DNA of 64,000 bases, taken from the NCBI GenBank assembly GCA_949286985.1, contig CASEEM010000010.1:1-64000 (forward strand), written 5' to 3'. The notes below the pieces were generated by a model that had not been told where the DNA came from, made no database searches, and saw nothing but the letters and a program-made list of their open reading frames with translations. This document shows, one piece after another, positions 26,873 to 33,988 of this stretch; within the stretch, counting starts at the first letter, position 1, and the number at the start of each line of letters is the position of its first letter. A program made the translations under genes and the position numbers. This DNA is from an uncultured Eubacteriales bacterium. Its GTDB lineage: Bacteria; Bacillota; Clostridia; Peptostreptococcales; Anaerovoracaceae.

Positions 26873-26931
26873 AAGCAGCCCGCTCCCGAGAGGCCTCCGA
26901 GATTTCGGTACCTGCCCGAGCCGGGCTGCTT
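26873..26931. terminator. Long hairpin between converging MATE and GNAT genes
   Basis: AAGCAGCCCG (26873-26882) pairs with CGGGCTGCTT (26922-26931) around a 39-nt loop that can fold further. Short T runs lie on both sides. It probably ends transcription from both genes. Confidence 0.55.
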
Positions 26932-26980
26932 TGCTCTAAGCCAACTTCATTTGGATCGACTTCGATCTAGCCGACTTCAT

Positions 26981-27502
26981 TTAAGCCAACTCGAAGAGAT
27001 AAATCCGGGTCATGACGCCGAAGCCCTCGAGCTCCATGCGGAATTCCTCACCCGGCTCCCCGCCGAGCTTCTCGAGAAAGGCCTCGCGGATCCTGTTCCC
27101 GGCGAAGATGTGGGAGGTCAGCTGGCCGTACCCCATCCACTTCGCCATATCCTTCGCTTCATCCAAGAGCGCACTGCCGATGCCCTGTCTGCGGTGTTCT
27201 CCGTCCACATGGAGGTACTCCAGCCAGAAGGTCCCGAAGATATCCGGCGACGGCGTTCCGGCGGCAAATCCGACGATCTGCTCCTCGCCGCCCTCCTCCT
27301 TCTCCGCAGCGACGATAATCTCGTTCCCCGGCGTGAGCCAGTAAGCCTCGAAAATGCGCTGTAAGTATTCCTCATCCATGCCTGCCAGATAGCGGCTGTC
27401 GAGAATGCCGGTATATTCCTTCTGATAATTCTCGGCGATGATTCGTGCGACGGCCGGAAGGTCGGCGCGCTTCGCTGCGCGGAAGCTGAATTCGTTGGCC
27501 AT
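26981..27502 (-). CDS. GNAT-family N-acetyltransferase
   Basis: Acetyl-CoA-dependent transferase of 173 aa. The start MANEFSFRAAKRADLPAVARI and the acetyl-CoA loop HRRQGIGSALLDEAKDMAKW (about residues 105-124) are typical. Substrate unknown. The ATG at 27502 follows AAAGGAGG; an upstream in-frame ATG precedes that site and is rejected. Confidence 0.85.
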   Translation of the reverse strand: MANEFSFRAAKRADLPAVARIIAENYQKEYTGILDSRYLAGMDEEYLQRIFEAYWLTPGNEIIVAAEKEEGGEEQIVGFAAGTPSPDIFGTFWLEYLHVDGEHRRQGIGSALLDEAKDMAKWMGYGQLTSHIFAGNRIREAFLEKLGGEPGEEFRMELEGFGVMTRIYLFELA

Positions 27503-27571
27503 AACAGGTCCTCCTTTCACGATGCTTGATCTTCCTGTTTAATCATTTCGGATGTCTTACGCTGTTTCGGA

Positions 27572-28528
27572 TCATTTCTCTTTTTCCGATTCACGGAGTT
27601 CCGTCTTCGGTGGTCTTTCACGCGTGACGAGCTGGGAGAGCAGCGTCGCACCGAAGATGACGGCACAGCCGCTCCACTCGAGGAGGCTCATCCGCTCATG
27701 GAGAAGCAGAACGCCGAAGAGCGAAGCGAAGACAGCCTCGAGGCTCATGAGGAGACTGGCGACCGTCGGATCCGTACTCTTCTGTCCCAGCATCTGGAAG
27801 GTATATCCGACAGCCGTCGGAACGAGTCCGCAGTAGAGAATCGCCACCGTCGCAAAGCCGTGGAAACCGTATCGCGGCAGTTCGAAGATAGCAGAGAGAA
27901 TCAAGGTCAATATACCGCAGACGCCGAGCTGGATATTCGAGAGCAGAATCGCATTCGACCGCGTAACCTGCCTGTCCGCAACGATGATATGAAGTGCGAA
28001 GAAGAAAGCCGAAATCAGCGTGAGGATATCCCCCATGCCGACGGAGAGACCGCCCTCCAGCCGAAGGCTCAGCATCGCGAAGCCGACGAGGGCAAGGACG
28101 ACGCATCCCCAGAGTGCCTTCTTGATCTTATTGCCTGCAAAGATGCCGAGAATCGGGACGAGGATGATATAGATCGAAGTGATGAATCCGGACTTGCCGG
28201 CGCTCAGGAGCTGCAATCCGTACTGCTGGAAATTCGTCCCCAGCGTGAGGATGAAACCGCAGATGAGACCGCCGCGAATCAAGCGAACACGGCGAACGCG
28301 GCGCTGTCCCTTGAGAAGCGGCGTACCCGAGGCTTCGAACGACGCACGCTCCGACTGCCACGAGAAGTACGAGAGCGGAAGCATGGCTATCGAAGCAATC
28401 AGCTGCCTCGTGCCGTTAAAGGCCATCGGCGCCATGATGTCCATGCCCAGCTTCTGACCGATAAAGCCGGTCCCCCATACCATTGCCGTTATCAGAAGAA
28501 AAAAGCTCCCCTTTGCCTGTCCCTTCAT
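27572..28528 (-). CDS. DMT-superfamily (EamA) transporter
   Basis: Ten-segment membrane transporter of the drug/metabolite type; 318 aa, two EamA repeats, with LLILTAMVWGTGFIG-like start and the second repeat ending SLEAVFASLFGVLLLHERMS. The start follows AAAGAGAGG. An insertion of basic residues (GQRRVRRVRLIRGG, about 75-88) sits in the first cytoplasmic loop. Substrate unknown. Promoter: TGATATAAT on the minus strand with TATAAT at 28567-28562. Confidence 0.88.
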   Translation of the reverse strand: MKGQAKGSFFLLITAMVWGTGFIGQKLGMDIMAPMAFNGTRQLIASIAMLPLSYFSWQSERASFEASGTPLLKGQRRVRRVRLIRGGLICGFILTLGTNFQQYGLQLLSAGKSGFITSIYIILVPILGIFAGNKIKKALWGCVVLALVGFAMLSLRLEGGLSVGMGDILTLISAFFFALHIIVADRQVTRSNAILLSNIQLGVCGILTLILSAIFELPRYGFHGFATVAILYCGLVPTAVGYTFQMLGQKSTDPTVASLLMSLEAVFASLFGVLLLHERMSLLEWSGCAVIFGATLLSQLVTRERPPKTELRESEKEK

Positions 28529-28561
28529 TCCTGTCCTCTCTTTCCTTTTACAATAAAAGTT

Positions 28562-28570
28562 ATTATATCA
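28562..28570 (-). promoter_or_regulatory. Extended -10 promoter of the DMT transporter gene
   Basis: TGATATAAT on the minus strand (28570-28562); no clear -35. Confidence 0.5.
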
Positions 28571-28674
28571 CAAGCGACCGCTCTCTTACAGTCTCCCCGA
28601 ACGCTCGCGCTTTCATCGGAGCCCCGCGGAACTCCGCAGTCTCATCGAATGACCCTATACAAATCACATTTTTT

Positions 28675-28683
28675 TGCTATAAT
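28675..28683 (+). promoter_or_regulatory. Extended -10 promoter of the RimJ/RimL-type gene
   Basis: TGCTATAAT at 28675-28683, about 25 bp before the ribosome site; no clear -35. Confidence 0.55.
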
Positions 28684-28714
28684 AACAACATCCTGATGAA
28701 GAAAGGATTTTCCT

Positions 28715-29278
28715 ATGATTAAGACTGAACGAATCATCCTGAGAAAGGCCTCCTTCGCGGACTGCGACAAGTTCGCCATATGGGAGTCCCAGAAGAACGT
28801 CATTGAGAATTTCTGCACCGACGGGAAGCGCGACCTTGACCGCATCACCAACGAGTTTCACCGCCTGACGCATGATCCGACGGCGATGTGGCTGACGATT
28901 GTCATGCGCGCGACCGGCGAACCGATCGGCCGCGTCGGTCTCACCGGCATCGACCCGATCAACGACTGCGTCAATCTCACGAATATCTATATCGGCGATG
29001 AGAATCTCCGCGGTCAAGGCCTCGGGGAAGAAGCGACGCGCGCGACGCTGGAATACGTCTTCACGGAGCTCGACATGCACCGTTTAATTTCCCGCCATTT
29101 CCTCGACGATGTACGAAGTGAGCATCTCTATACGAAGCTCGGCTTCCGCACGGAGGGCACGCTCAAGAAGGCCGGCAAGCAGGGCAAGGAGTATCTCGAT
29201 ATGCGCCTTCGCGCCATCCTCCGCGACGAGTGGGAGGAGCACCTGGAGGTCGAAGCAGCCGAAGCCGCGGAGCAATAA
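28715..29278 (+). CDS. RimJ/RimL-type GNAT acetyltransferase
   Basis: N-acetyltransferase of 187 aa; begins MIKTERIILRKASFADCDKF and has the acetyl-CoA loop NLRGQGLGEEATRATLEYVF (about residues 95-114) and the YTKLGFRTEGTLKKAG end that is typical of RimJ/RimL and spermidine-acetyltransferase relatives. Substrate unknown. GAAAGGA precedes the ATG. It is followed by a tandem repeat. Confidence 0.88.
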   Translation: MIKTERIILRKASFADCDKFAIWESQKNVIENFCTDGKRDLDRITNEFHRLTHDPTAMWLTIVMRATGEPIGRVGLTGIDPINDCVNLTNIYIGDENLRGQGLGEEATRATLEYVFTELDMHRLISRHFLDDVRSEHLYTKLGFRTEGTLKKAGKQGKEYLDMRLRAILRDEWEEHLEVEAAEAAEQ

Positions 29279-29280
29279 GG

Positions 29281-29362
29281 CGGCGAGGCTTTTTGCATGA
29301 GATGCCGGTGCTTGCGGCGAGGCTTTTTGCATGAAATGCCGATGCTTGCGGCGAGGCTTTTA
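29281..29362 (+). repeat. 34-bp tandem repeat, about 2.4 copies
   Basis: Units start at 29281, 29315 and 29349 with CGGCGAGGCTTTT. Units 1 and 2 are 34 bp and differ at two positions; unit 3 diverges after 13 bp. It begins right after the acetyltransferase stop. Each unit contains GCAT..ATGC, able to form a small hairpin, but spacing and sequence do not fit CRISPR. Confidence 0.85.
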
Positions 29363-29409
29363 CGCAAGCCGAAAATGCTTGAAAAGCAAGGGTTTCCCGC
29401 GATTTCTTC

Positions 29410-29438
29410 TTGACAAGAACGAGCGATAGGAATAAAAT
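29410..29438 (+). promoter_or_regulatory. Promoter of rplM-rpsI
   Basis: TTGACA (29410-29415), 17-bp spacer, TAAAAT (29433-29438): a near-consensus promoter, giving a leader of about 130 nt. Confidence 0.85.
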
Positions 29439-29444
29439 ATTACG

Positions 29445-29577
29445 GTCTGAAGCAGGGCCCCGCCCGGTAGCTCAGGCGCTAAGTTATTTAGTATACCGAA
29501 CACGATCGCGATTGCGATCCCAGTAGGCAAAGCCGAATCCGATCCCGCGGGATCCCAGTAGGCAGAAAGGAACACAC
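29445..29577 (+). promoter_or_regulatory. Structured rplM leader with duplicated hairpin module
   Basis: The leader contains two consecutive modules, each a hairpin followed by CCAGTAGGCA: GATCGC-GATT-GCGATC at 29504-29519 and GATCCCGCGGGATC at 29541-29554. The exact 14-mer GATCCCAGTAGGCA occurs at 29516-29529 and 29551-29564. This position is where L13 autoregulatory leaders occur in Bacillota, but the match to the known L13 leader is not established. Confidence 0.5.
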
Positions 29578-30006
29578 ATGAAGTCTTACATTGCTAAGCC
29601 TGCAGAGATCGAGCATAAGTGGTATGTCATCGATGCAGAGAACAAGACTCTCGGTAAGCTGGCTGCTGAGGTAGCTATGATTCTGAGAGGAAAGAAGAAG
29701 CCGATCTACACTCCTCACGTTGATTGCGGAGACTATGTCATCGTCATCAACGCCGAGAAGGTCGCTGTTTCCGGCAAGAAGGAAACCGACAAGATCTACA
29801 AGAGACACACCGGTTATCCGGGCGGCCTCAAGGAGACGACTCTCGGTGAGCTCCGTGCGAAGAAGCCGGAGGAGATCATCCGCCACGCTGTCAAGGGCAT
29901 GATGCCGAAGGGCAAGTTGGGACGCCAGATGTTCAAGAAGCTCAAGGTCTATGCAGGACCGGAGCATCCGCATGCTGCTCAGAGCCCGGAAGAGTGGACG
30001 TTCTAA
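29578..30006 (+). CDS. rplM: 50S ribosomal protein L13
   Basis: Large-subunit protein of 142 aa, full length. Begins [20 protein letters not shown] and carries [14 protein letters not shown] and the end [14 protein letters not shown] typical of L13. AGAAAGGA precedes the ATG. Forms the conserved pair with rpsI, 18 bp apart. Codons here differ from neighbours (GCT, CTG), as expected for highly expressed genes. Confidence 0.98.
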   Translation: MKSYIAKPAEIEHKWYVIDAENKTLGKLAAEVAMILRGKKKPIYTPHVDCGDYVIVINAEKVAVSGKKETDKIYKRHTGYPGGLKETTLGELRAKKPEEIIRHAVKGMMPKGKLGRQMFKKLKVYAGPEHPHAAQSPEEWTF

Positions 30007-30024
30007 GGAAAGGAGGAATAAAGA

Positions 30025-30420
30025 ATGGCTAAGACACAGTATCAAGCAACGGGAAGAAGAAAGTCTTCCATCGCCAGAGTCAGACTCCTCCCTGGAACGG
30101 GCAGAATCATCGTCAACAAGAAGGAGCTTGATGATTATTTCGGCATGGAGATCCTGAAGAACGAGGTCAAGAGACCTTTCGATGTTACGGGAACGGCCGG
30201 CAAGTATGATGTCATCGCACTCGTACACGGCGGCGGTACGACCGGTCAGGCCGGCGCACTCCGTCACGGTATCTCGCGTGCACTCTGCGAGGTTGACGCT
30301 GAGGCTTATCGCCCTGCTCTCAAGGCAGCAGGCTTCCTCACGAGAGATCCTCGTATGAAGGAGAGAAAGAAGTACGGCCTCAAGAAGGCTCGTCGCGCTC
30401 CGCAGTTCTCGAAGCGTTAA
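30025..30420 (+). CDS. rpsI: 30S ribosomal protein S9
   Basis: Small-subunit protein of 131 aa, full length. Begins [19 protein letters not shown], contains [19 protein letters not shown] and ends in the conserved ...QFSKR tail that reaches the P-site tRNA. GGAAAGGAGG precedes the start. A strong terminator follows. Confidence 0.98.
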   Translation: MAKTQYQATGRRKSSIARVRLLPGTGRIIVNKKELDDYFGMEILKNEVKRPFDVTGTAGKYDVIALVHGGGTTGQAGALRHGISRALCEVDAEAYRPALKAAGFLTRDPRMKERKKYGLKKARRAPQFSKR

Positions 30421-30439
30421 TCTTTATCTTACGAAGAGA

Positions 30440-30473
30440 AGAAGTATCTCGGTTTCCGAGATACTTCTTTTTT
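30440..30473 (+). terminator. Terminator of rplM-rpsI
   Basis: 13-bp stem (AGAAGTATCTCGG with CCGAGATACTTCT, 3-nt loop) followed by a T run. Confidence 0.92.
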
Positions 30474-30517
30474 ATTGTACAGTAATGTTTATAATTTCCT
30501 CTTTCAGTCGTTCGCTG

Positions 30518-30546
30518 TTGAACTTTTCGTAAAATTATAATACAAT
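30518..30546 (+). promoter_or_regulatory. Promoter of the toxin-antitoxin operon
   Basis: TTGAAC (30518-30523), 17-bp spacer, TACAAT (30541-30546). The AT-rich near-palindrome over the -10 region (about 30532-30550) is a plausible antitoxin operator. Confidence 0.55.
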
Positions 30547-30575
30547 AATTACAGCAAGCGAAAGGAGAAAGAACC

Positions 30576-30830
30576 ATGCCTAATATCCGACCTGTATCCG
30601 ATTTAAGGAATTATACCAATGTATTAAAAGACGTCTCTGTCGGCGAACCTGTTTTCTTAACTAAGAACGGTCACGGACGATATGCTCTCATGGATATGGA
30701 AGAATATAACAGAACACAAGCTACCATCAAACTTTTGAACGAACTGAAGCAAGGTGAACAGTCCGCAAAGGAACACGGATGGACGGATATCCGCGCCGTC
30801 GCGGAGAAGTTGGGTGTTTATGGTGAATAA
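30576..30830 (+). CDS. Phd/YefM-type antitoxin
   Basis: DNA-binding antitoxin of 84 aa. Begins MPNIRPVSDLRNYTNVLKDV with the PVFLTKNGHGRYALMDMEEY segment typical of Phd/YefM dimerisation domains, and a C-terminal tail that should wrap the toxin. It would neutralise the toxin and repress the operon. The ATG has GAAAGGAG. It overlaps the toxin gene by 11 bp. Both genes are more AT-rich than the ribosomal genes before them, which suggests acquisition. Confidence 0.9.
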   Translation: MPNIRPVSDLRNYTNVLKDVSVGEPVFLTKNGHGRYALMDMEEYNRTQATIKLLNELKQGEQSAKEHGWTDIRAVAEKLGVYGE

Positions 30831-31128
30831 GATATTCTTTTCCGAAGATGCAGTTGAGGATCTTAAACATATACAAACACATTACAACGAAGTAACCTAT
30901 AACAAACAAATCGGCGATAAATGTATTACTAAAATTCTTAAGAGAATCAGCATCCTGGAAGAATTTCCGGAAATTGCCGCCTCACTTTCCACTATTATCG
31001 ATGTCGACACTGATTATCGTTACCTTGTCTGTGACAGATATCTCACCTTTTATCGATATGACAGCGGAATCGTATATATTATCCGAATCCTTGATTCAAG
31101 ACAAGATCATATAAGCATCCTATTTTAA
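30820..31128 (+). CDS. RelE/ParE-family toxin
   Basis: Predicted toxin of 102 aa with the RelE/ParE fold: MVNKIFFSEDAVEDLKHIQTHY, a central ILEEFPEIAASL helix, and the C-terminal strand pattern DYRYLVCDRYLTFYRYD followed by YIIRILDSRQDH. Whether it cuts mRNA (RelE) or blocks gyrase (ParE) cannot be told; the final Arg/Asp/His fits the group in general. The ATG at 30820 lies inside the antitoxin gene; a GTG one codon later is an alternative. Confidence 0.88.
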   Translation: MVNKIFFSEDAVEDLKHIQTHYNEVTYNKQIGDKCITKILKRISILEEFPEIAASLSTIIDVDTDYRYLVCDRYLTFYRYDSGIVYIIRILDSRQDHISILF

Positions 31129-31157
31129 AAGAACCTCGGCACTCTGCCGAGGTTCTT
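31129..31157. terminator. Terminator between converging toxin and B3/4 genes
   Basis: 13-bp perfect stem (AAGAACCTCGGCA with TGCCGAGGTTCTT, loop CTC) right after the toxin stop. The minus strand has TTTT after it, so it mainly ends the B3/4 transcript. Confidence 0.75.
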
Positions 31158-31183
31158 ACTTATTCACGAATTGCGTCTGCACG

Positions 31184-31885
31184 CTAGAGCTCCGTCTCCG
31201 GATGCTCACGGTCGATAAAGCCGACTGTCACCTCGCAATTCCAGATTTTCTTCACCATGGACGCTAACAGATCTCGCGCCTCGAGGACAGCTTCCTTGTT
31301 CACATCCGTGAAACCGTCAATCGGGAAGAAGATGTCCGTCGATTCCTCTGTAATTTTGCCGTGCTCGCTCTGACGCCAGGTCCAGCGGCGTGTCCGCACC
31401 TGATGGCCGACGGCATAGATCGCCTCGCCTTCTTCCGGTGCTTCCTCTGTATCGCTCCCGAACGGCAGGAAGGTATCCTCCGGCTCCGCGAAACGAATGC
31501 GCATATTCTCCTTGCTGCCGCCGAGATCATGCGCTCCTATCGGCAGCGTATACTTCAGCGAGATCGCATTCCCGAGGTCGACGACGGGATTGATATGCGG
31601 CATCCCCTTGCCCTTCGCAATGCGCGTGAAAAGCGCTTCGACGGAGCATGCATAACGACTCGGATTGATGCCGAGCGCACGAAAGGCCTCGCGATACGGT
31701 ACGATATCCGCCTGCTCCTTCACCTTCGTCCCCTCGAAGCGTTTCGTCGCTGCCGCAATGCTCTCCGCGAGCAGATCATCGATCTCGGCACAAGACTTCG
31801 TATTATCGACGCCCCTTGCCATCACAACGCCGAAACAGGCATTCGGCAGCTTATCAAAGATTTCTTTCGCTACTTCAAATTTCAC
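31184..31885 (-). CDS. B3/4-domain protein (tRNA synthetase editing-like)
   Basis: Free-standing relative of the B3/B4 domain of phenylalanyl-tRNA synthetase beta, 233 aa. Seen: ARGVDNTKSCAEIDDL near the start and INPVVDLGNAISLKYTLPIGAHDL centrally, which are family signatures. Such proteins may act on mischarged tRNA or amino acid derivatives; no function is proven. The GTG at 31885 is chosen because GAGGGGGG lies 7 bp upstream; an in-frame ATG at 31930 has no site. It starts after a hairpin at 31933-31962. Confidence 0.8.
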   Translation of the reverse strand: MKFEVAKEIFDKLPNACFGVVMARGVDNTKSCAEIDDLLAESIAAATKRFEGTKVKEQADIVPYREAFRALGINPSRYACSVEALFTRIAKGKGMPHINPVVDLGNAISLKYTLPIGAHDLGGSKENMRIRFAEPEDTFLPFGSDTEEAPEEGEAIYAVGHQVRTRRWTWRQSEHGKITEESTDIFFPIDGFTDVNKEAVLEARDLLASMVKKIWNCEVTVGFIDREHPETEL

Positions 31886-31932
31886 CTCTAATCCCCCCCT
31901 CTTCCAAACATTCCGGATCATCTGGCGCAAAG

Positions 31933-31962
31933 CCCTGAGATCTGCATCTCAGGGACTTTTTT
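31933..31962. terminator. Hairpin terminator between thrH and the B3/4 gene
   Basis: CCCTGAGAT (31933-31941) pairs with ATCTCAGGG (31946-31954), followed by a T run on the plus strand. For the minus-strand thrH transcript only CTTT follows, so termination there may be partial. Confidence 0.5.
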
Positions 31963-31991
31963 ATTCGCTATCTATTAACTTGCACCGGCCG

Positions 31992-32594
31992 TTACGCGAG
32001 CGCGCCGCGAATCGCCGCCAGCAGGTCGTCGAACTCCTCAAACGCCGGGATCTCCGGATACTGCTCGCGAATCGACGCCGGGCTCCGGAAGAAGAAACCC
32101 GCCTTGCTCGCCTGAATCATGCCGAGATCGTTGAAGCTGTCACCCGACGCAATCGTCTCAAAGCCGCAGGACTGCAGCGCACGAACCGTCGTCAGCTTCG
32201 ACTTCTCACAGCGCATCTTGTAATCGGCGATCATGCCGTCCTCATCGATGACGAGCTCATTGCAGAAGAGCGTCGGCCGTCCGAGCTTCTCGATGAGCGG
32301 CGCCGCAAACTGCGAGAAAGTATCGCTCAGGATGATGACCTGCGTCTCCCCACGGAGCGCGTCGAGGAACTCCTTCGCACCCGAAAGCGGATCGATCTGC
32401 GCGATGACATCCTGCACATCCTTTAATCCGAGTCCGTGCTCCTTCAGAATGTCCAGGCGATAGCGCATCAGCTTGTCATAATCCGGTTCATCCCTCGTCG
32501 TACGGCGAAGCGCGTCGATGCCGCTCTCCTCCGCGAACGCGATCCAGATCTCAGGAACGAGGACCCCTTCCATATCCAGACAAACGATATTCAT
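31992..32594 (-). CDS. thrH: ThrH-type phosphoserine phosphatase/homoserine phosphotransferase
   Basis: HAD-IB enzyme that in Pseudomonas both removes phosphate from phosphoserine and passes it to homoserine. The 200-aa protein matches ThrH closely at the N-terminus (CLDMEGVLVPEIWIAFAEES; Asp7, Glu9) and later in QVIILSDTFSQF and ASGDSFNDLGMI. The ATG at 32594 is used; the frame is open seven codons further without a better site. It lies 51 bp after another HAD gene downstream of ribH. A riboflavin role is possible but unproven. Confidence 0.85.
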   Translation of the reverse strand: MNIVCLDMEGVLVPEIWIAFAEESGIDALRRTTRDEPDYDKLMRYRLDILKEHGLGLKDVQDVIAQIDPLSGAKEFLDALRGETQVIILSDTFSQFAAPLIEKLGRPTLFCNELVIDEDGMIADYKMRCEKSKLTTVRALQSCGFETIASGDSFNDLGMIQASKAGFFFRSPASIREQYPEIPAFEEFDDLLAAIRGALA

Positions 32595-32645
32595 ACTTTT
32601 CTCCTCTCCCGGCAATCTTCTGTTGCCGATTCGCTTCTTGGGGAG

Positions 32646-33362
32646 TTACTGCTGTTCTGCCAAAATCCGCTTGACGGCCGCCGGAATTTCCGTCGGGTCA
32701 AAGACCTCGGCGTCCGCCCCGCGGAGCTCTTCCTCCGTTCCGTATCCATAGCGGCAGGCGATAAACGGGATACCGGCAAGCTTCGCTGCATCGAGATCCT
32801 TGCCGCGGTCTCCTATCATGATAGCACAAACAGGCGCTTCGTTGCCGCTCGTCTCTGCCGAATTCTCCGAAGGATCTGCGCCGCCCTCGGCAAGGATTTT
32901 TGCCAGGATCTCTCCCTTCGGGATCCAACCGTAACTCTCGCAATCATAAAAATGATCGAACCAGCGGCTCATCTCATAATTCGAGGCATGGAGCGCGGCA
33001 TAATCCTGTTCGCAGTTACTGAGGACATCGAGGCGGCAGCCCGCATCCTTCAGCTCTGAGAGCATCTCGCGGACGCCGTCATACCAGGCGTCATGGATCT
33101 CCGTTAGGACGGCGCGCATGCCGAGCGCGATCCTCTTCGCACCCTCCCGGCGGACCTCCTCGGACGCTTCGGGACAGAAGTCCTTCCACATCTCGATGAT
33201 ATTGATGCCGAGCCAGCTCTCCATGCGTTCGTCGGACGGAGTGTTGACCGCATATCCGAGTGAACGAAGATGATCGACCTCCTCCAGCACCGCCGGCTTA
33301 TACAGCTTCATGGTCTCCTGAAGCGTGCCGTCGTAATCGAAAAATAATCGCACCTTGCGCAT
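32646..33362 (-). CDS. HAD phosphatase, candidate riboflavin-pathway phosphatase
   Basis: HAD subfamily IA phosphatase of 238 aa: motif I FFDYDGTLQ (Asp9, Asp11), motif II VLSNCEQDY, motif III lysine in WIPKGEIL, motif IV MIGDRGKDLDAA. It starts 11 bp after the ribH stop in the riboflavin operon. Riboflavin synthesis needs dephosphorylation of 5-amino-6-ribitylamino-uracil phosphate, done in other bacteria by promiscuous HAD enzymes such as YcsE and YbjI; its place makes this gene a good candidate. That is inference from context, not from sequence motifs. Confidence 0.8.
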   Translation of the reverse strand: MRKVRLFFDYDGTLQETMKLYKPAVLEEVDHLRSLGYAVNTPSDERMESWLGINIIEMWKDFCPEASEEVRREGAKRIALGMRAVLTEIHDAWYDGVREMLSELKDAGCRLDVLSNCEQDYAALHASNYEMSRWFDHFYDCESYGWIPKGEILAKILAEGGADPSENSAETSGNEAPVCAIMIGDRGKDLDAAKLAGIPFIACRYGYGTEEELRGADAEVFDPTEIPAAVKRILAEQQ

Positions 33363-33373
33363 CTGCCGCCGCC

Positions 33374-33853
33374 TTACAGCGTATCGGCGAGGTTCGCCAT
33401 CTCAACCGCCGAAAGAGCGCAGTCGTAGCCCTTGTTACCGGCCTTGCTTCCGGCGCGGGCGATGGCCTGCTCGATATTCTCCGTCGTGACGACGCCGAAA
33501 AGCGTCGGGACGCCGGTCTGAAGTCCGACCTGTGCGATGCCCTTGGCTGCCTCATTGCAGACGAGATCGTAGTGCGAGGTCTGTCCGCGGATGACAGCGC
33601 CGAGTGCGATGACGGCATCGTACTTGCCGGATTCTGCCATGCGCTTTGCCGCCCACGGGAGCTCGAAAGCGCCCGGTACCCAAGCGGCCGTGATATTCTC
33701 CTCCTTGACGCCGTGGCGGACGAGTCCGTCGAGAGCGCCCGAGAGGAGCTTGCTGACGATGATTTCATTGAAACGGGAAGCGATGATACCGACCTTCATG
33801 CCCTCCTTCGCGACGACCGTTCCCTCGATCATGTGGATCTTGTTCATGTCCAT
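33374..33853 (-). CDS. ribH: 6,7-dimethyl-8-ribityllumazine synthase
   Basis: Penultimate enzyme of riboflavin synthesis, condensing the ribitylamino-uracil with dihydroxybutanone phosphate. The 159-aa protein has [17 protein letters not shown], the phosphate-binding [15 protein letters not shown], the catalytic-region [14 protein letters not shown] and the [20 protein letters not shown] end. Full length. It is separated from ribBA by a repeat-bearing gap of 135 bp. Confidence 0.97.
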   Translation of the reverse strand: MDMNKIHMIEGTVVAKEGMKVGIIASRFNEIIVSKLLSGALDGLVRHGVKEENITAAWVPGAFELPWAAKRMAESGKYDAVIALGAVIRGQTSHYDLVCNEAAKGIAQVGLQTGVPTLFGVVTTENIEQAIARAGSKAGNKGYDCALSAVEMANLADTL

Positions 33854-33872
33854 AATGTTGTTTCCTTTCCTG

Positions 33873-33986
33873 CGGCGGAGCCGCCTTGTCCGTGTTGTAT
33901 ATGTTCGTGATCTAAAGCGCGGCAGAGCCGCCTTGTCCGTGTTGTATTTTTTGTGATCTGAAGCGCGGCGAAGCCGCTTTTCCGCG
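33873..33986 (+). repeat. 47-bp tandem repeat between ribBA and ribH
   Basis: Three units begin at 33873, 33920 and 33966 with GCGGC(G/A)(G/A)AGCCGC. Units 1 and 2 continue CTTGTCCGTGTTGTAT; unit 3 ends CTTTTCCGCG. Each unit starts with a short hairpin GCGGC-nnn-GCCGC. The third unit resembles elements at 51051-51071, 54939-54975 and 57318-57340. Confidence 0.75.
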
Positions 33987-33988
33987 AA

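Noticed and set aside
29281..29362. Possible CRISPR array
   Set aside because: Repeat units are directly adjacent with no unique spacers and no cas genes are near.
29461..29490. tRNA-like sequence GGTAGCTCAG in the rplM leader
   Set aside because: No matching D stem, anticodon arm or T arm follows; it is only a resemblance.
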